From CAVVVS01 sp963751355 (lineage in GTDB: Bacteria; Bacteroidota; Ignavibacteria; Ignavibacteriales; Ignavibacteriaceae), in NCBI GenBank assembly GCA_963751355.1, contig CAVVVS010000046.1, positions 1 through 64,000 on the forward strand: a stretch of 64,000 nucleotides of DNA, written 5' to 3'. The translations under genes and the position numbers were made by a program. Under the pieces are notes generated by a model. It was not told the origin of the DNA and did not search any database. It was given only the letters and a program-made list of their open reading frames with translations. Of this stretch, positions 1 to 9,350 are shown piece after piece. Every line of letters starts with the position of its first letter. Within the stretch, counting starts at the first letter, position 1.

Positions 1-1806
1 TCCGTCGGAATGCTGCCTTTCCATATAAACCCTCTGTGAGTTCATTGCGCTTTCTGCATCCATAAATACATAAGCAAGCATAGAAAGACTTTCGTGAAAC
101 ACTTGTCCGCCATGCCCCCAGCCCCATTGCGGTTCTCGTGAAAAGACGTAATAATTGTAAGAACATTTTCCTTCCGGCGGCAGCATACATTGTTGCAGCA
201 AATCAAAACATTGCCAATAGAACATTTCATAATCCGGATCGGATAAATTTAATTCAGGAATATGGCTGTACTCATTTTGATCGTCGTTTACAAATTGGGC
301 AAAATCGATGTTTTTTAATGCTCTGCATTTTGATTCAAACTTATTGATATCGGCTGTGTCTTCAACAACGCCTCTAAAATTTCTAAACTGAAAACTACCG
401 TTTATAGGAATTGTTATATCTTTCTCCATTGCGAGGACTTTTAAAGTGCCCGCAGGAATCATATTTTGAAGCGATCCATTTTGCATGTCATTGAAGAAGT
501 ACTTATTCGCTGTATTAATATCACCGACCTCTGTAGAATGACCGCTGAACCTGACTGAAGAATCTTTCGCCAGAAGAATGTAAGCATAAGTGCTGTCAGG
601 ATTCAAACCTGAATCGAGATAGCCCGAATCGTTAATACTATCGGCAATAAGCTGGTACCTGCCTTTTATTGAAGCAGTTCTCCGATACAGATAATAATAA
701 TTTCCTGCAACCCGGTTCCACGAAATAAAGGAGCTAACTTTAGTTTGTGAAAATTTGACTGTCACATCTTTCGGGATTGCAGGAAATGAATTTGCTGACA
801 ATTGTATATTCGTCTGTATTCCTCCCGCTGCAGGAAGCTGTGGAATTTTCCCGCTCCCTATTCCCTGCTCATTTGTGGCAAGACATGTAAAGATAACTTT
901 AAATGAATCTTCTGCAGAGATTGCCGGATTATTGAAATTGCCGAGTTCACACCCTTGATACCCATTACCAGGAATGTTCGGATCCGTATCGCCCCATTTG
1001 GGAGAATCTTCGGTCAATATTTCATTTGTCTTACCATTATGAAAAATTACCTGCTGTGCTGAAGGTGGTAAATGATTACATGCCGATTCGTCGACGTGTT
1101 TTACTGTTCCCCATTCAACCGCATAATTTGTACCGGCTGATTTTCTTAATGATGTACTTATGTTTCCCATTCCCTGGTAACCTCCGTAGGAATCAAAGGT
1201 AGTATCGAGTAAATACACGTCATTAAAATTTTGTTGAAAAGGAATATTATGTGAAGTAGTCCAACCGTCCGGTATTTCCCTGTGCTGAAATATAATTCCG
1301 TCGTCACCCTGAGCAATTGATGCGTTCGTCACCCCGTCTCCCCCTCTGTAATAGAAAGGGTAAATGCTCAATGAAACCGGCGCATCTTTTTCATTGGTTA
1401 TTTTAATATTTTGAACGGCTATTCTGGAACTATAAACCAGAAACGTTGCATCAACACGGATTCCTTCGAAAGGATAAAAATAATATTTAACAATATCGTT
1501 GTAGGAAGCAGTAATTACGGGCTGTTTATAATATTGAGTTAAGTAATAATGAATTAATCCGTTAAGTTTGAAGGCAAGACATAAATTACCCGCTCTACTT
1601 CCTTCGAAGTTTACACCGTCGTTATCTTTAAACCAAACGAATTGATAACCCTCATCAACTACATAGTTTGATCTTTTTTTATTTGCCGCGTACGTGGTAT
1701 ACAAAGGACTTGACTTTGTAGCCGATAGACCGGATAAGAAATTCTGACCATATGTGTTAACTAATAACGTCAATGTTGTAATTATTATTATTTTTAACCT
1801 TATCAT
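1..1806 (-). CDS. Secreted glycosidase-like protein, C-terminus cut by window edge
   Basis: The frame stays open for 602 codons from an ATG at 1806 to the window edge, so the gene is partial and lacks its stop. Residues 1-20 form a signal peptide ending near YGQN. After an N-terminal beta-rich region, residues about 232-325 carry a module (ACNH-PP, LTEDSPKW, GNGYQGCELGNF) that recurs in the proteins at 11376-14150 and 14195-16606, followed by a fibronectin-III-like stretch with YLYRR. The last 60 visible residues (EPQWGWGHGGQVFHESLSM, then N-Q at the edge) resemble the (alpha/alpha)6 barrel of MGH1/GH63-like glycoside hydrolases. That family call comes from motif memory and is only moderately sure. 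A T9SS sorting domain may lie beyond the edge. It is probably the distal gene of the polysaccharide block. Confidence 0.6.
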   Translation of the reverse strand, partial: MIRLKIIIITTLTLLVNTYGQNFLSGLSATKSSPLYTTYAANKKRSNYVVDEGYQFVWFKDNDGVNFEGSRAGNLCLAFKLNGLIHYYLTQYYKQPVITASYNDIVKYYFYPFEGIRVDATFLVYSSRIAVQNIKITNEKDAPVSLSIYPFYYRGGDGVTNASIAQGDDGIIFQHREIPDGWTTSHNIPFQQNFNDVYLLDTTFDSYGGYQGMGNISTSLRKSAGTNYAVEWGTVKHVDESACNHLPPSAQQVIFHNGKTNEILTEDSPKWGDTDPNIPGNGYQGCELGNFNNPAISAEDSFKVIFTCLATNEQGIGSGKIPQLPAAGGIQTNIQLSANSFPAIPKDVTVKFSQTKVSSFISWNRVAGNYYYLYRRTASIKGRYQLIADSINDSGYLDSGLNPDSTYAYILLAKDSSVRFSGHSTEVGDINTANKYFFNDMQNGSLQNMIPAGTLKVLAMEKDITIPINGSFQFRNFRGVVEDTADINKFESKCRALKNIDFAQFVNDDQNEYSHIPELNLSDPDYEMFYWQCFDLLQQCMLPPEGKCSYNYYVFSREPQWGWGHGGQVFHESLSMLAYVFMDAESAMNSQRVYMERQHSDG

Positions 1807-1865
1807 GTTTTTTAAAAATGAGGCTCACTTCTTCCGGCACCGGCAGAAGTAAACCTCAGTTAATA

Positions 1866-3932
1866 TTATTTGAGCATTATCATTTTTTTGGTCTGAACAA
1901 AATTGTTCGCATGCAATCTATAAAAATAAATACCGCTCGCGACGGCATAATTAAATTCATTCCTTCCGTTCCAGGTAACAGCATAATTACCGGCTTTTTT
2001 ATTTTGATTGACTAACGATGCAACTTCTCTTCCGAGAATGTCATATATTTTTAGAGTGACAAAACCGGGAGAAGAAATTCTGAACTTTATAGTAGTAGTC
2101 GGGTTAAATGGATTCGGATAATTCTGCTCTAGTTCATACTTAACCGGACCATCGGTAATTTTACTTTGTACATCTGTAACAACCGGAGCTGCTTTTGCAG
2201 AATCCACAGCAGAGTAATAATCCAATGCATAAGCCCACCAATTATTTAATATACCGTTATAAACACCCGTGTATCGGGGCAAATGACTCAGGAACCATCT
2301 CATATAACCCAACTGGGAACAGCCCCATTCACTGCAGGTTACTGTTCGATGCTGATCGAGCAAATACGGATATCTTTTCCAATTATCGGCATATGTGGTA
2401 ACTGCTTTGGTATTACCATAATCGTAATCCGATTGTCCGTTTGGCGGATAATGAACATTTCCAATATTAGCACCACCGGGTACATCTTTATCTATTCGAG
2501 TAAACAGATCCCACATATTAGGATCGGTAGATTTATCATTCCAGCTTCCATAGGCATGCCACATTGCGCTTTCAACACGATGTCCGAAACTATGCAAAGC
2601 TTCCGCAACACCACGTTCGTAATTCCATCCCATTATTGATAATGTCTTGTTCAAAGCAGGATTATTGAGTGGTGGAGCGTTCCACCAAAATGCACCCGGT
2701 CCGGCGAGAATAGATTCGTACATTGCGGCAAAAGGATGAGCAAATACCCATACTTCATCAATAACTCCACTGTCGCGTTTTGCACATAAATCATAATAAT
2801 TCAACATAGCATTGTAATCGAATTTTACCCTGCCCTGATCTTGTACCAGACTTTTAATTGTGGCCCAGCCCGGCTCATTATAATAATTAACAAATTGTTT
2901 TACGGTCAGTAAAGTACTGTCAAGTTTGGTAAAAATATGTTGATCGTCGTGTTTTTCAACAATTTTAAATTGAACCATTCCGTCGCTGACATTGTTGAAT
3001 TCCTTTATTATCTGAGCAATAAGAACATCAGGATCGTTCCAATGAAACATTTGATGCATTCGTTCACCGGTAGCACTATCAACAACAGGATCCTGATATA
3101 TTAGCGCGACTTTTACAACTCTGACAGGTGCACGCTGCGAAACAAAATCCGAAACAACTTCAGTCGGCGCTTTTCCGCTGAGTGAGCCGCTTTCTGTCGA
3201 TACGGTAATAGTACAATTACCGAGCCCCACTCCCGTAATATTTCCGCTGGCGTCAACAGTAGCAATAGATTCATCACTTGAATGATACACCACTGGATAA
3301 TTCAAATTATAATCCATTAAATTGCCGTTTTGGTCCTCAACTTTTAAGTGAGTTTTTAGTGTTGTTCCGGGAATAACTTTTGGCGGAAAAGGTATGATTA
3401 CCAGGTGGGTCAGGTCAATATTCTTTTGAAGAGTAAGTTCACCTATGTAAACACTAGTATCACTCAAATTCTTTGCAGAGAGACGAAGATACTGCGCGGT
3501 ACTCTGGGAAAATTGAAGCGAGTCCCACACGAAAGCAGTGTCTTTCATCTCACTTACATAAGAATGATATGAACTGGTTTTGTTATTTAAATCGCTCAAA
3601 CTATTTGCCGATTCTAAAGACCACACTCCGTCATTAAAGAATATAACTTTAACCTTGGAAAAACTAATAGGATTTGAAAATTTTAAAGTCAAAGCAAGAG
3701 TATCGCTGTTATTTACTCCGGCTTCGGTAAATGCGTTGCCGTCAAAAATCTTATTAATCGAATTCCAGTTGATATCCGGATAAGCGTTCCACTGAATAGT
3801 GCTGTCCTGAATTCCGCTTGCTATATCTATACTCTGATGGATATTAACCTGAGCATTCGCTGTTATAAACACTGAAAATACAATGATAAAAAATCCGGTA
3901 AGATTTTTCACGTTATCTTTAAGCCGTTTCAT
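1866..3932 (-). CDS. T9SS-secreted protein, discoidin-like + BIG2 + unknown catalytic-like domain (copy 1)
   Basis: 688 residues. The signal peptide ends at ITANAQ. Residues about 35-165 look like a discoidin/galactose-binding beta-sandwich, and residues about 185-260 form a BIG2 Ig-like domain (SSDESIATVDASGNITG). The central 265-590 region matches no family I can name. It holds a striking cluster E444-x2-H447-x3-H451-x2-E454 (EALHSFGHRVES), a possible metal site, plus a conserved GPGAFWWN motif and aromatic-rich blocks. The C-terminus is a type A T9SS sorting domain (ELEQNYPNPFNPTTTIKF to KKMIMLK). It is a tandem paralogue of the next gene upstream, similar over its whole length. The ATG at 3932 follows a CGGAG box. 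Function is unknown; context suggests polysaccharide or surface substrate processing. Confidence 0.8.
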   Translation of the reverse strand: MKRLKDNVKNLTGFFIIVFSVFITANAQVNIHQSIDIASGIQDSTIQWNAYPDINWNSINKIFDGNAFTEAGVNNSDTLALTLKFSNPISFSKVKVIFFNDGVWSLESANSLSDLNNKTSSYHSYVSEMKDTAFVWDSLQFSQSTAQYLRLSAKNLSDTSVYIGELTLQKNIDLTHLVIIPFPPKVIPGTTLKTHLKVEDQNGNLMDYNLNYPVVYHSSDESIATVDASGNITGVGLGNCTITVSTESGSLSGKAPTEVVSDFVSQRAPVRVVKVALIYQDPVVDSATGERMHQMFHWNDPDVLIAQIIKEFNNVSDGMVQFKIVEKHDDQHIFTKLDSTLLTVKQFVNYYNEPGWATIKSLVQDQGRVKFDYNAMLNYYDLCAKRDSGVIDEVWVFAHPFAAMYESILAGPGAFWWNAPPLNNPALNKTLSIMGWNYERGVAEALHSFGHRVESAMWHAYGSWNDKSTDPNMWDLFTRIDKDVPGGANIGNVHYPPNGQSDYDYGNTKAVTTYADNWKRYPYLLDQHRTVTCSEWGCSQLGYMRWFLSHLPRYTGVYNGILNNWWAYALDYYSAVDSAKAAPVVTDVQSKITDGPVKYELEQNYPNPFNPTTTIKFRISSPGFVTLKIYDILGREVASLVNQNKKAGNYAVTWNGRNEFNYAVASGIYFYRLHANNFVQTKKMIMLK

Positions 3933-4134
3933 TTCAATAACTCCGTGTGTTTTGAATAAATCCTTAATTTTATCCCGTCATTGTCCTAATTTCAAACTAA
4001 GAATCAGGCTACTTTTAATTTTGATTTTGCTTACTGCCAATATTGCTATGATTATTATTAGTCATAACATGATAAATGTTAAAAACATCCATGACTTACT
4101 TTCGACAGCATTGAAAGTAAATCACATCAAAAAA

Positions 4135-6219
4135 TCATTTGAGTAAAATCATTTTCTTAGTTTGAATAAAATCATTAGCTTTCATTCTATAGAAATAAAT
4201 ACCACTGGATACAGCCTGATCAAATTCATTTCTGCCGTTCCATACTACGCTGTAATTACCTGCCGTTTTATTCTGATTTACTAATGAAGCCACTAACCTT
4301 CCAAGTATGTCATATACTCTTAAAGTAACATGTCCCGGTGATGCTATTCTGAACTTTATTGTTGTTGTAGGGTTAAACGGGTTAGGATAATTTTGTCCTA
4401 ATTCGTATTTAACCGGGCTTTGAACTATTTTATCTTGAACATCAGTAATAACCGGGGCAGCATTTGCAGAATCAACTGCTGCATAATAATCCAATGCATA
4501 AGCCCACCAATTATTTAATTTTCCATTATATGTTCCGGTATATCTCGGCAGATGACTGAACCACCATCTCATATAACCTATCTGGGAACAGCCCCATTCG
4601 CTGCAAGTAACAGTTCTGTGCTGGTTAAGTATATACGGATATCTTTTCCAGTTATCGGCATAGGTTGTAACTGCTTTTGAATCCCCGTAATCATAATCGG
4701 ATTGCCCGTTAGGTGGATAGTGAATATTTCCAATGTTTGCCCCACCCGGAACATCTTTGTCAATTCTTGTAAATAATTCCCACATATTCGGATCCGAATT
4801 TTTGTCATCCCATCTGCCGTATGCATGCCTGAGAGCACTTTCAAACCTGTGACCCATACTATGCATCGCCTCTGCCACACCTCGTTCATAATTCCAGCCC
4901 ATTATGGATAAGGTCTTTTTTAAAGTTGGACTTGGCAAAGGAGGAGAATTCCAGAAGAAAGCCCCCGGACCGGCTAATTCGGATTCATACATTCCGCCAA
5001 ATGGAAAGGCGTAAACCCAAACTTCATCAATATCACCGTTATTTCTTTTTTTATCCAGACCATAAAATTTTATCATCCCGTTGTAATCATAGCGTATTCT
5101 GTTCTGTTGTTCGGCAATATATTGTAATGAAGTCGTTGTTCCGTTATTGTAAAGATGATTGCTTTGAAAATAATATGCGACCGTGTCTATAGTCATATAT
5201 GTACTATCTATCATAGTAAAAACATTTTGGTCATCATGCATTTCGGCAATCTTAAAAATTACGGTGCTGTCGCTTGCTTTCAAAAATTCTTGTTGAATTT
5301 GAGCTACCATAGTTTTCGGATCAGTCCAGCCCCATTCCTGATGAACTCTTATATTACCGAATTGCGGAATAATCGGATCTTGAATAATCAATGCAACTTT
5401 TACAACTCTGGGAAGAACACGCTGAGAAGTAAAATCCTGTAAAACCTGAACAGGTGCTTTACCGCTGAGTGTCCCGCTTTCAGTTGATACGGTAATAGTG
5501 CAATTACCGGGCGCTACCCCGGTTATATATCCCGTTGCATCAATCGTAGCAATCGATTCATCACTAGAACGATACACAACAGGATAATTCAAATTGTAAT
5601 CCGATAAATTTCCGTTTTCATCCACAATTTTTAAATGAGTTCTTAATGTTGTTCCGGGAATTAACTTTGGCGGAAAAGGAATGAGCACTAAATTTTTTAA
5701 TTTCAAATCTTTTTCCAGGGAGAATTCACCGATGTAAACACTGGTATCACTAAAATTTTTAGCCGAAAGACGAATATACTGTGCGGCACTCGAACTGAAC
5801 TCCAGCGAATCCCAAGTGAACGCAGTATCTTTCATTTCGCTTACATATGAATGATAGGATCTGGTTTTACTATTCAAATCGCTTAAACTGTTTGCCGATT
5901 CCAATGACCAAACTCCGTCATTAAAGAAGATAACTTTAGCCTTTGAGAAATTAACAGGCTCAGAAAATTTCAGAGTCAATGAAAGTGTATCGCTGTTATT
6001 TACTCCTGCCTCGGTAAATGCATTGCCGTCAAAAATTTTGTCAATCGAATTCCAATTGAGCCCGGGATAAACATTCCATTGAATAGTACTATCCTTTATA
6101 CCTCCTGCTATATCTATGCTTTGGTGAATTGTAACCTGTGCGTTTGCTGTTGTATACAAAGCAAATATTATTATAAATAATTTGGATAAACTTTTCATAT
6201 TATTTTTAAGCCAGTTCAT
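4135..6219 (-). CDS. T9SS-secreted protein, discoidin-like + BIG2 + unknown catalytic-like domain (copy 2)
   Basis: 694 residues with the same architecture as the 1866-3932 protein: signal peptide (TTANAQ), discoidin-like domain, BIG2 domain, a central unknown domain with EAMHSMGHRFES, and a type A sorting domain (QNYPNPFNPTTTIKF ... KKMILLK). I place the start at the ATG at 6219, not the upstream ATG at 6270. The 6219 start aligns with the paralogue's N-terminus and has a GGAG box ten bases upstream, while 6270 adds 17 residues ahead of a normal signal peptide. The gap to the GH127 gene upstream is 55 bp. The two copies differ mainly in a short insertion around residues 325-345. Function is unknown. 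Confidence 0.8.
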   Translation of the reverse strand: MNWLKNNMKSLSKLFIIIFALYTTANAQVTIHQSIDIAGGIKDSTIQWNVYPGLNWNSIDKIFDGNAFTEAGVNNSDTLSLTLKFSEPVNFSKAKVIFFNDGVWSLESANSLSDLNSKTRSYHSYVSEMKDTAFTWDSLEFSSSAAQYIRLSAKNFSDTSVYIGEFSLEKDLKLKNLVLIPFPPKLIPGTTLRTHLKIVDENGNLSDYNLNYPVVYRSSDESIATIDATGYITGVAPGNCTITVSTESGTLSGKAPVQVLQDFTSQRVLPRVVKVALIIQDPIIPQFGNIRVHQEWGWTDPKTMVAQIQQEFLKASDSTVIFKIAEMHDDQNVFTMIDSTYMTIDTVAYYFQSNHLYNNGTTTSLQYIAEQQNRIRYDYNGMIKFYGLDKKRNNGDIDEVWVYAFPFGGMYESELAGPGAFFWNSPPLPSPTLKKTLSIMGWNYERGVAEAMHSMGHRFESALRHAYGRWDDKNSDPNMWELFTRIDKDVPGGANIGNIHYPPNGQSDYDYGDSKAVTTYADNWKRYPYILNQHRTVTCSEWGCSQIGYMRWWFSHLPRYTGTYNGKLNNWWAYALDYYAAVDSANAAPVITDVQDKIVQSPVKYELGQNYPNPFNPTTTIKFRIASPGHVTLRVYDILGRLVASLVNQNKTAGNYSVVWNGRNEFDQAVSSGIYFYRMKANDFIQTKKMILLK

Positions 6220-6274
6220 TTTAATAAATCTCCGTAAATTTTTAATAAATCCATTAATTAATCCTGACATTATA

Positions 6275-8284
6275 TTAATTTCTTACCGGGAATTCCGTTA
6301 TTCTTAACGTTGTACAACCATACGGGATGAGTGTAATTTTTTGTACCTGTGTATTCAGTTTTTCCGGCTCCCAGTATGGTGTATAGGGAAGCGGGCCTGC
6401 ACTCCCTCCGTATCTTTTCCAATTAGGATCTCTTTTTGCAGTTGTCGTAATTTCAATCGGTGCATTCTTCACTTCCCATGGCTGTCCTTTTACGCCTAAA
6501 AATTTAACTTGAAAACTGCTATCGGGGTGTTCTACATTTTTCCTGAGCAAAGCATAATTCCAATGGTTCTCAGGTTCAACTGAATAAGTAGCATATTTCC
6601 CTTTGCCGGTAATTTTCTTCCAATTACCTTCTATTTTGAGTGAGTAAACAAGCGGACCTCTTTGAACAACCGCGGCTCTTTTATACCAATGAGTGAGTCT
6701 AATTTTCATTGGCATATTTAATACTACAATATCACCTTGTTTCCACCTTCGGCTGATAGTAATAATAGTATCAGCTTTCGGTTTATTGTATTCTTTACCA
6801 TTTATAACTATTGATGCATTATCACACCAGCGAGGTATTCTTAATTGTAACGGGAAATTAACAGCCGGTCCTTTTGTATAAGTAAATTTCACATCGCCGG
6901 TAAACGGATAATTAGTTTCCTCATTAAACGTAACTTGCACATTATGGGCAACCTTTGCAGTAACTTCACAAGGTGCATACATCAATGCAGCCAAACCGTT
7001 GTCTTCCGTTGCATACCATAAATTATCGGTATACTTCGGCCATCCCTGGTGATAATTTGCGGTACAGCAGCCGTACCCATTATCCAATCCGAATAATGTT
7101 GATGTATTATGATACATCACGTTGAAGTTGTGCCACGAAGTATCACATGCAATTTGATTTGCCTGTTGATAATATTGCCTTCCGGTAAAATCCGGTTTGC
7201 TTTGTGCAGGAAGAGCATTGTAAGCGGCTTTTTCAAGAGCATCGGCAAACAGCGGGCTTCCCGAAATTTTTAAAAGCGTTTCCAGACTAAACATGTATTC
7301 CACAACAGTGCAAAACTCGGTTCCCTGTGTCGGATCTGTTCCCGATAAAAGCTCATCAGCCGAGAATAATCCATTCGGCTGCCCGTCGTATTTCATTAAA
7401 TCATGTATTCCCTTATTAGCTGCATTTATATATTTATCCTCTTTCGAATACTGGTAATAAACGCCAGGTTCTTTTACTCCCATAGCAGTGTTTACGCCGT
7501 GCCAATCGTGAGGTCCGTCCGATTCAAATCTTTTCGTCCAATTTTCCGTTTGTTTAAATAACAAATCACCGAGTTTGAGCAGGAATTCATCGCCTGTGTG
7601 ATTGTAAAGCCAATACACAACTTCAATATTTTCGCCGCCCCTGCTTTTTGCCCATCCCGTCCAATGATTCAATGGCTGTGAGGGTAAATGTTTTAATTGA
7701 TATTTAAAATATTTAGTCAAAAAAGTTATAACTCTCTGATCATGTGTAGCTTCATAATATGATTGCAAAACTTTCAGCATTACCATCCGGGGCCACCAAT
7801 CGAGTTTTACTTCCTGCTTCTTATTAACATTTACATTTTTATCTTTTCCTACAAGAGAAGAATCGGGACGCGGACCGAATTCGCCGTCGGGAGTTTGGCT
7901 GTTAAGAGTCCACTCAATCCATTTTTTAGCTTTCTTGATGAGCGCAGGATCTTTTAATGTATAAGCTAAAGGTACCAAGCCATCCAGCCAATACGGTCCC
8001 CTCTCCCAGCTATCCCCGGTGCCGCCAAGCCATCCGTTGTTCGGACCAACATCTGACCAAATTTCGTCCAAATGTCCCGTCATACCTGTTGCCGAAAGTT
8101 TTAATTGATCGAGCAGCCAGCCTTTCGCCGATATATTTCCAATCGGTAATTGAATATAAGGGACTTTTATTAATGGCTTTCTGTTCCCGGTATAGTTAAC
8201 ATTCTGTGCAAAGTTAACGTTAACATAAAACGTGAAGAAAAAACAAGCAGTCAACAAATAATTCAAATTTTTGCTAAGTCTCAT
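6275..8284 (-). CDS. Secreted GH127-type beta-L-arabinofuranosidase (DUF1680)
   Basis: 669 residues. The signal peptide ends at VNFAQ. The body matches the DUF1680/GH127 family: an N-terminal (alpha/alpha)6 barrel beginning VPYIQLPIGNISAKGWLLDQ, then beta-sandwich domains. The family's zinc-thiolate catalytic centre is visible as E323-x-C325 (TEFCTVVEY) and C406-C407 (GYGCCTANYHQGWPKY). Members remove terminal L-arabinofuranose or related sugars from glycans and glycoproteins. There is no T9SS tail, so the enzyme is probably periplasmic. The ATG at 8284 has a GGAG box five bases upstream. It lies 27 bp downstream of galT in the minus-strand block. An operator-like sequence sits within codons 20-24. 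The exact sugar specificity (GH127 versus related families) is not certain. Confidence 0.9.
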   Translation of the reverse strand: MRLSKNLNYLLTACFFFTFYVNVNFAQNVNYTGNRKPLIKVPYIQLPIGNISAKGWLLDQLKLSATGMTGHLDEIWSDVGPNNGWLGGTGDSWERGPYWLDGLVPLAYTLKDPALIKKAKKWIEWTLNSQTPDGEFGPRPDSSLVGKDKNVNVNKKQEVKLDWWPRMVMLKVLQSYYEATHDQRVITFLTKYFKYQLKHLPSQPLNHWTGWAKSRGGENIEVVYWLYNHTGDEFLLKLGDLLFKQTENWTKRFESDGPHDWHGVNTAMGVKEPGVYYQYSKEDKYINAANKGIHDLMKYDGQPNGLFSADELLSGTDPTQGTEFCTVVEYMFSLETLLKISGSPLFADALEKAAYNALPAQSKPDFTGRQYYQQANQIACDTSWHNFNVMYHNTSTLFGLDNGYGCCTANYHQGWPKYTDNLWYATEDNGLAALMYAPCEVTAKVAHNVQVTFNEETNYPFTGDVKFTYTKGPAVNFPLQLRIPRWCDNASIVINGKEYNKPKADTIITISRRWKQGDIVVLNMPMKIRLTHWYKRAAVVQRGPLVYSLKIEGNWKKITGKGKYATYSVEPENHWNYALLRKNVEHPDSSFQVKFLGVKGQPWEVKNAPIEITTTAKRDPNWKRYGGSAGPLPYTPYWEPEKLNTQVQKITLIPYGCTTLRITEFPVRN
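8213..8226. promoter_or_regulatory. Operator-like palindrome inside the GH127 coding start
   Basis: GTTAACGTTAACAT matches 14 of 14 bases of the perfect operator-like palindrome at 28921-28936 (ATGTTAACGTTAACAT). Allowing the flanking bases, 15 of 16 match. It lies about 60 bases inside the gene, where it encodes VNVN of the signal peptide region. It may be a secondary operator or a coding coincidence. Confidence 0.35.
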
Positions 8285-8311
8285 TAAAGCTCCTTTTGAC
8301 CATAAATATTT

Positions 8312-9334
8312 TTATAAATTTCTTAATCGTTCTGCACTAGATTCGGCAGTTATATCTCGCTGAGGATTCCCCAGCATTTCGTAACCAACCATAAATTTTT
8401 TAACATCTGCGGATCTCAGCAGCGGCGGGTAAAAATGATAATGAAAATGCCATTCATTATGCTCGTCACTGTCAGTTGGAGATTGGTGAATACCCGCAGA
8501 ATACGGGAATGAAACATTAAACAATTTATCGTACTTAGCGGTTATCTTTTTTATTATATCCGCAAATGAATCCTTTTCACTCTTATTCAGTTCCGATAAG
8601 TTTTTCAGGTGCCGCCGGCTTATTATAATAGTTTCAAAAGGCCAAACTGCCCAAAACGGAACTAATACTACAAAATCTTCATTCTCCGTTACTATGCGTT
8701 GTTTCTTTTCCACCTCTATTTTCAAATAATCACACAAGAGACAACTATTATTTTTCTGCAAGTAATTGCTCATCTGAGCAGTTTCTTTAGAAGGTTCAAC
8801 CGGTATGGAGTTCTCTGCCCAAATTTGTCCGTGAGGATGCGGATTACTGCATCCCATTATCTCTCCCTTGTTTTCAAAAATTTGAACATAGTTGATATAA
8901 TCTCTTTTACCCAGATCTTCATATTCCTTCGTCCACACATCCACAATATTTCTAATTTCGCTGACACTCAATTCAGATAAGGTTAAATTATGTTTAGGTG
9001 AAAAGCATACAACCCTGCATATTCCGGGTTCTCCTTTTGCCATTAGTAAACTATCTTCATTCAATTCTTCTTTGGATGTATCAGGTTTAAGCGCACTAAA
9101 ATCATTATCGAAAACAAAAGTCTCACTGTATTCCGGATTCTTCACATCACCTGCACGCTTATTTCCCGGACATAAATAACATCCGGGATCAAATTCCGGT
9201 TTGTTTTCAACAGGAACATCTTCAACTTTTCCCTGCCAGGGACGTTTAGCCCGGTGAGGTGAAACCAATATCCATTCGCCTGTTAAGATATTATATCTTC
9301 TGTGAGGATGTTCTTCTAAATTTAATTTTGTCAT
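8312..9334 (-). CDS. galT: Galactose-1-phosphate uridylyltransferase
   Basis: 340 residues, about the normal length for GalT (EC 2.7.7.12), which swaps UMP between UDP-glucose and galactose-1-phosphate in the cytoplasmic Leloir pathway. The active-site motif HPHGQ is at 166-170, with H168 as the expected uridylylated nucleophile. A zinc-binding CYLCPGN motif is at 52-58, and the C-terminal half has the [11 protein letters not shown] block. No signal peptide, consistent with a cytosolic enzyme. It sits between two secreted carbohydrate-active enzymes, which implies that galactose is one product of the degraded polymer. No galK or galE is in the window. The ribosome site is weak (AGAAAAG). Confidence 0.95.
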   Translation of the reverse strand: MTKLNLEEHPHRRYNILTGEWILVSPHRAKRPWQGKVEDVPVENKPEFDPGCYLCPGNKRAGDVKNPEYSETFVFDNDFSALKPDTSKEELNEDSLLMAKGEPGICRVVCFSPKHNLTLSELSVSEIRNIVDVWTKEYEDLGKRDYINYVQIFENKGEIMGCSNPHPHGQIWAENSIPVEPSKETAQMSNYLQKNNSCLLCDYLKIEVEKKQRIVTENEDFVVLVPFWAVWPFETIIISRRHLKNLSELNKSEKDSFADIIKKITAKYDKLFNVSFPYSAGIHQSPTDSDEHNEWHFHYHFYPPLLRSADVKKFMVGYEMLGNPQRDITAESSAERLRNL

Positions 9335-9350
9335 TTTCTTTTCTAACCCA

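Noticed and set aside
6220..6270. Extended N-terminus of the second tandem T9SS paralogue
   Set aside because: The paralogue lacks it, the inner ATG has a GGAG box, and the extension would come before an otherwise normal signal peptide.
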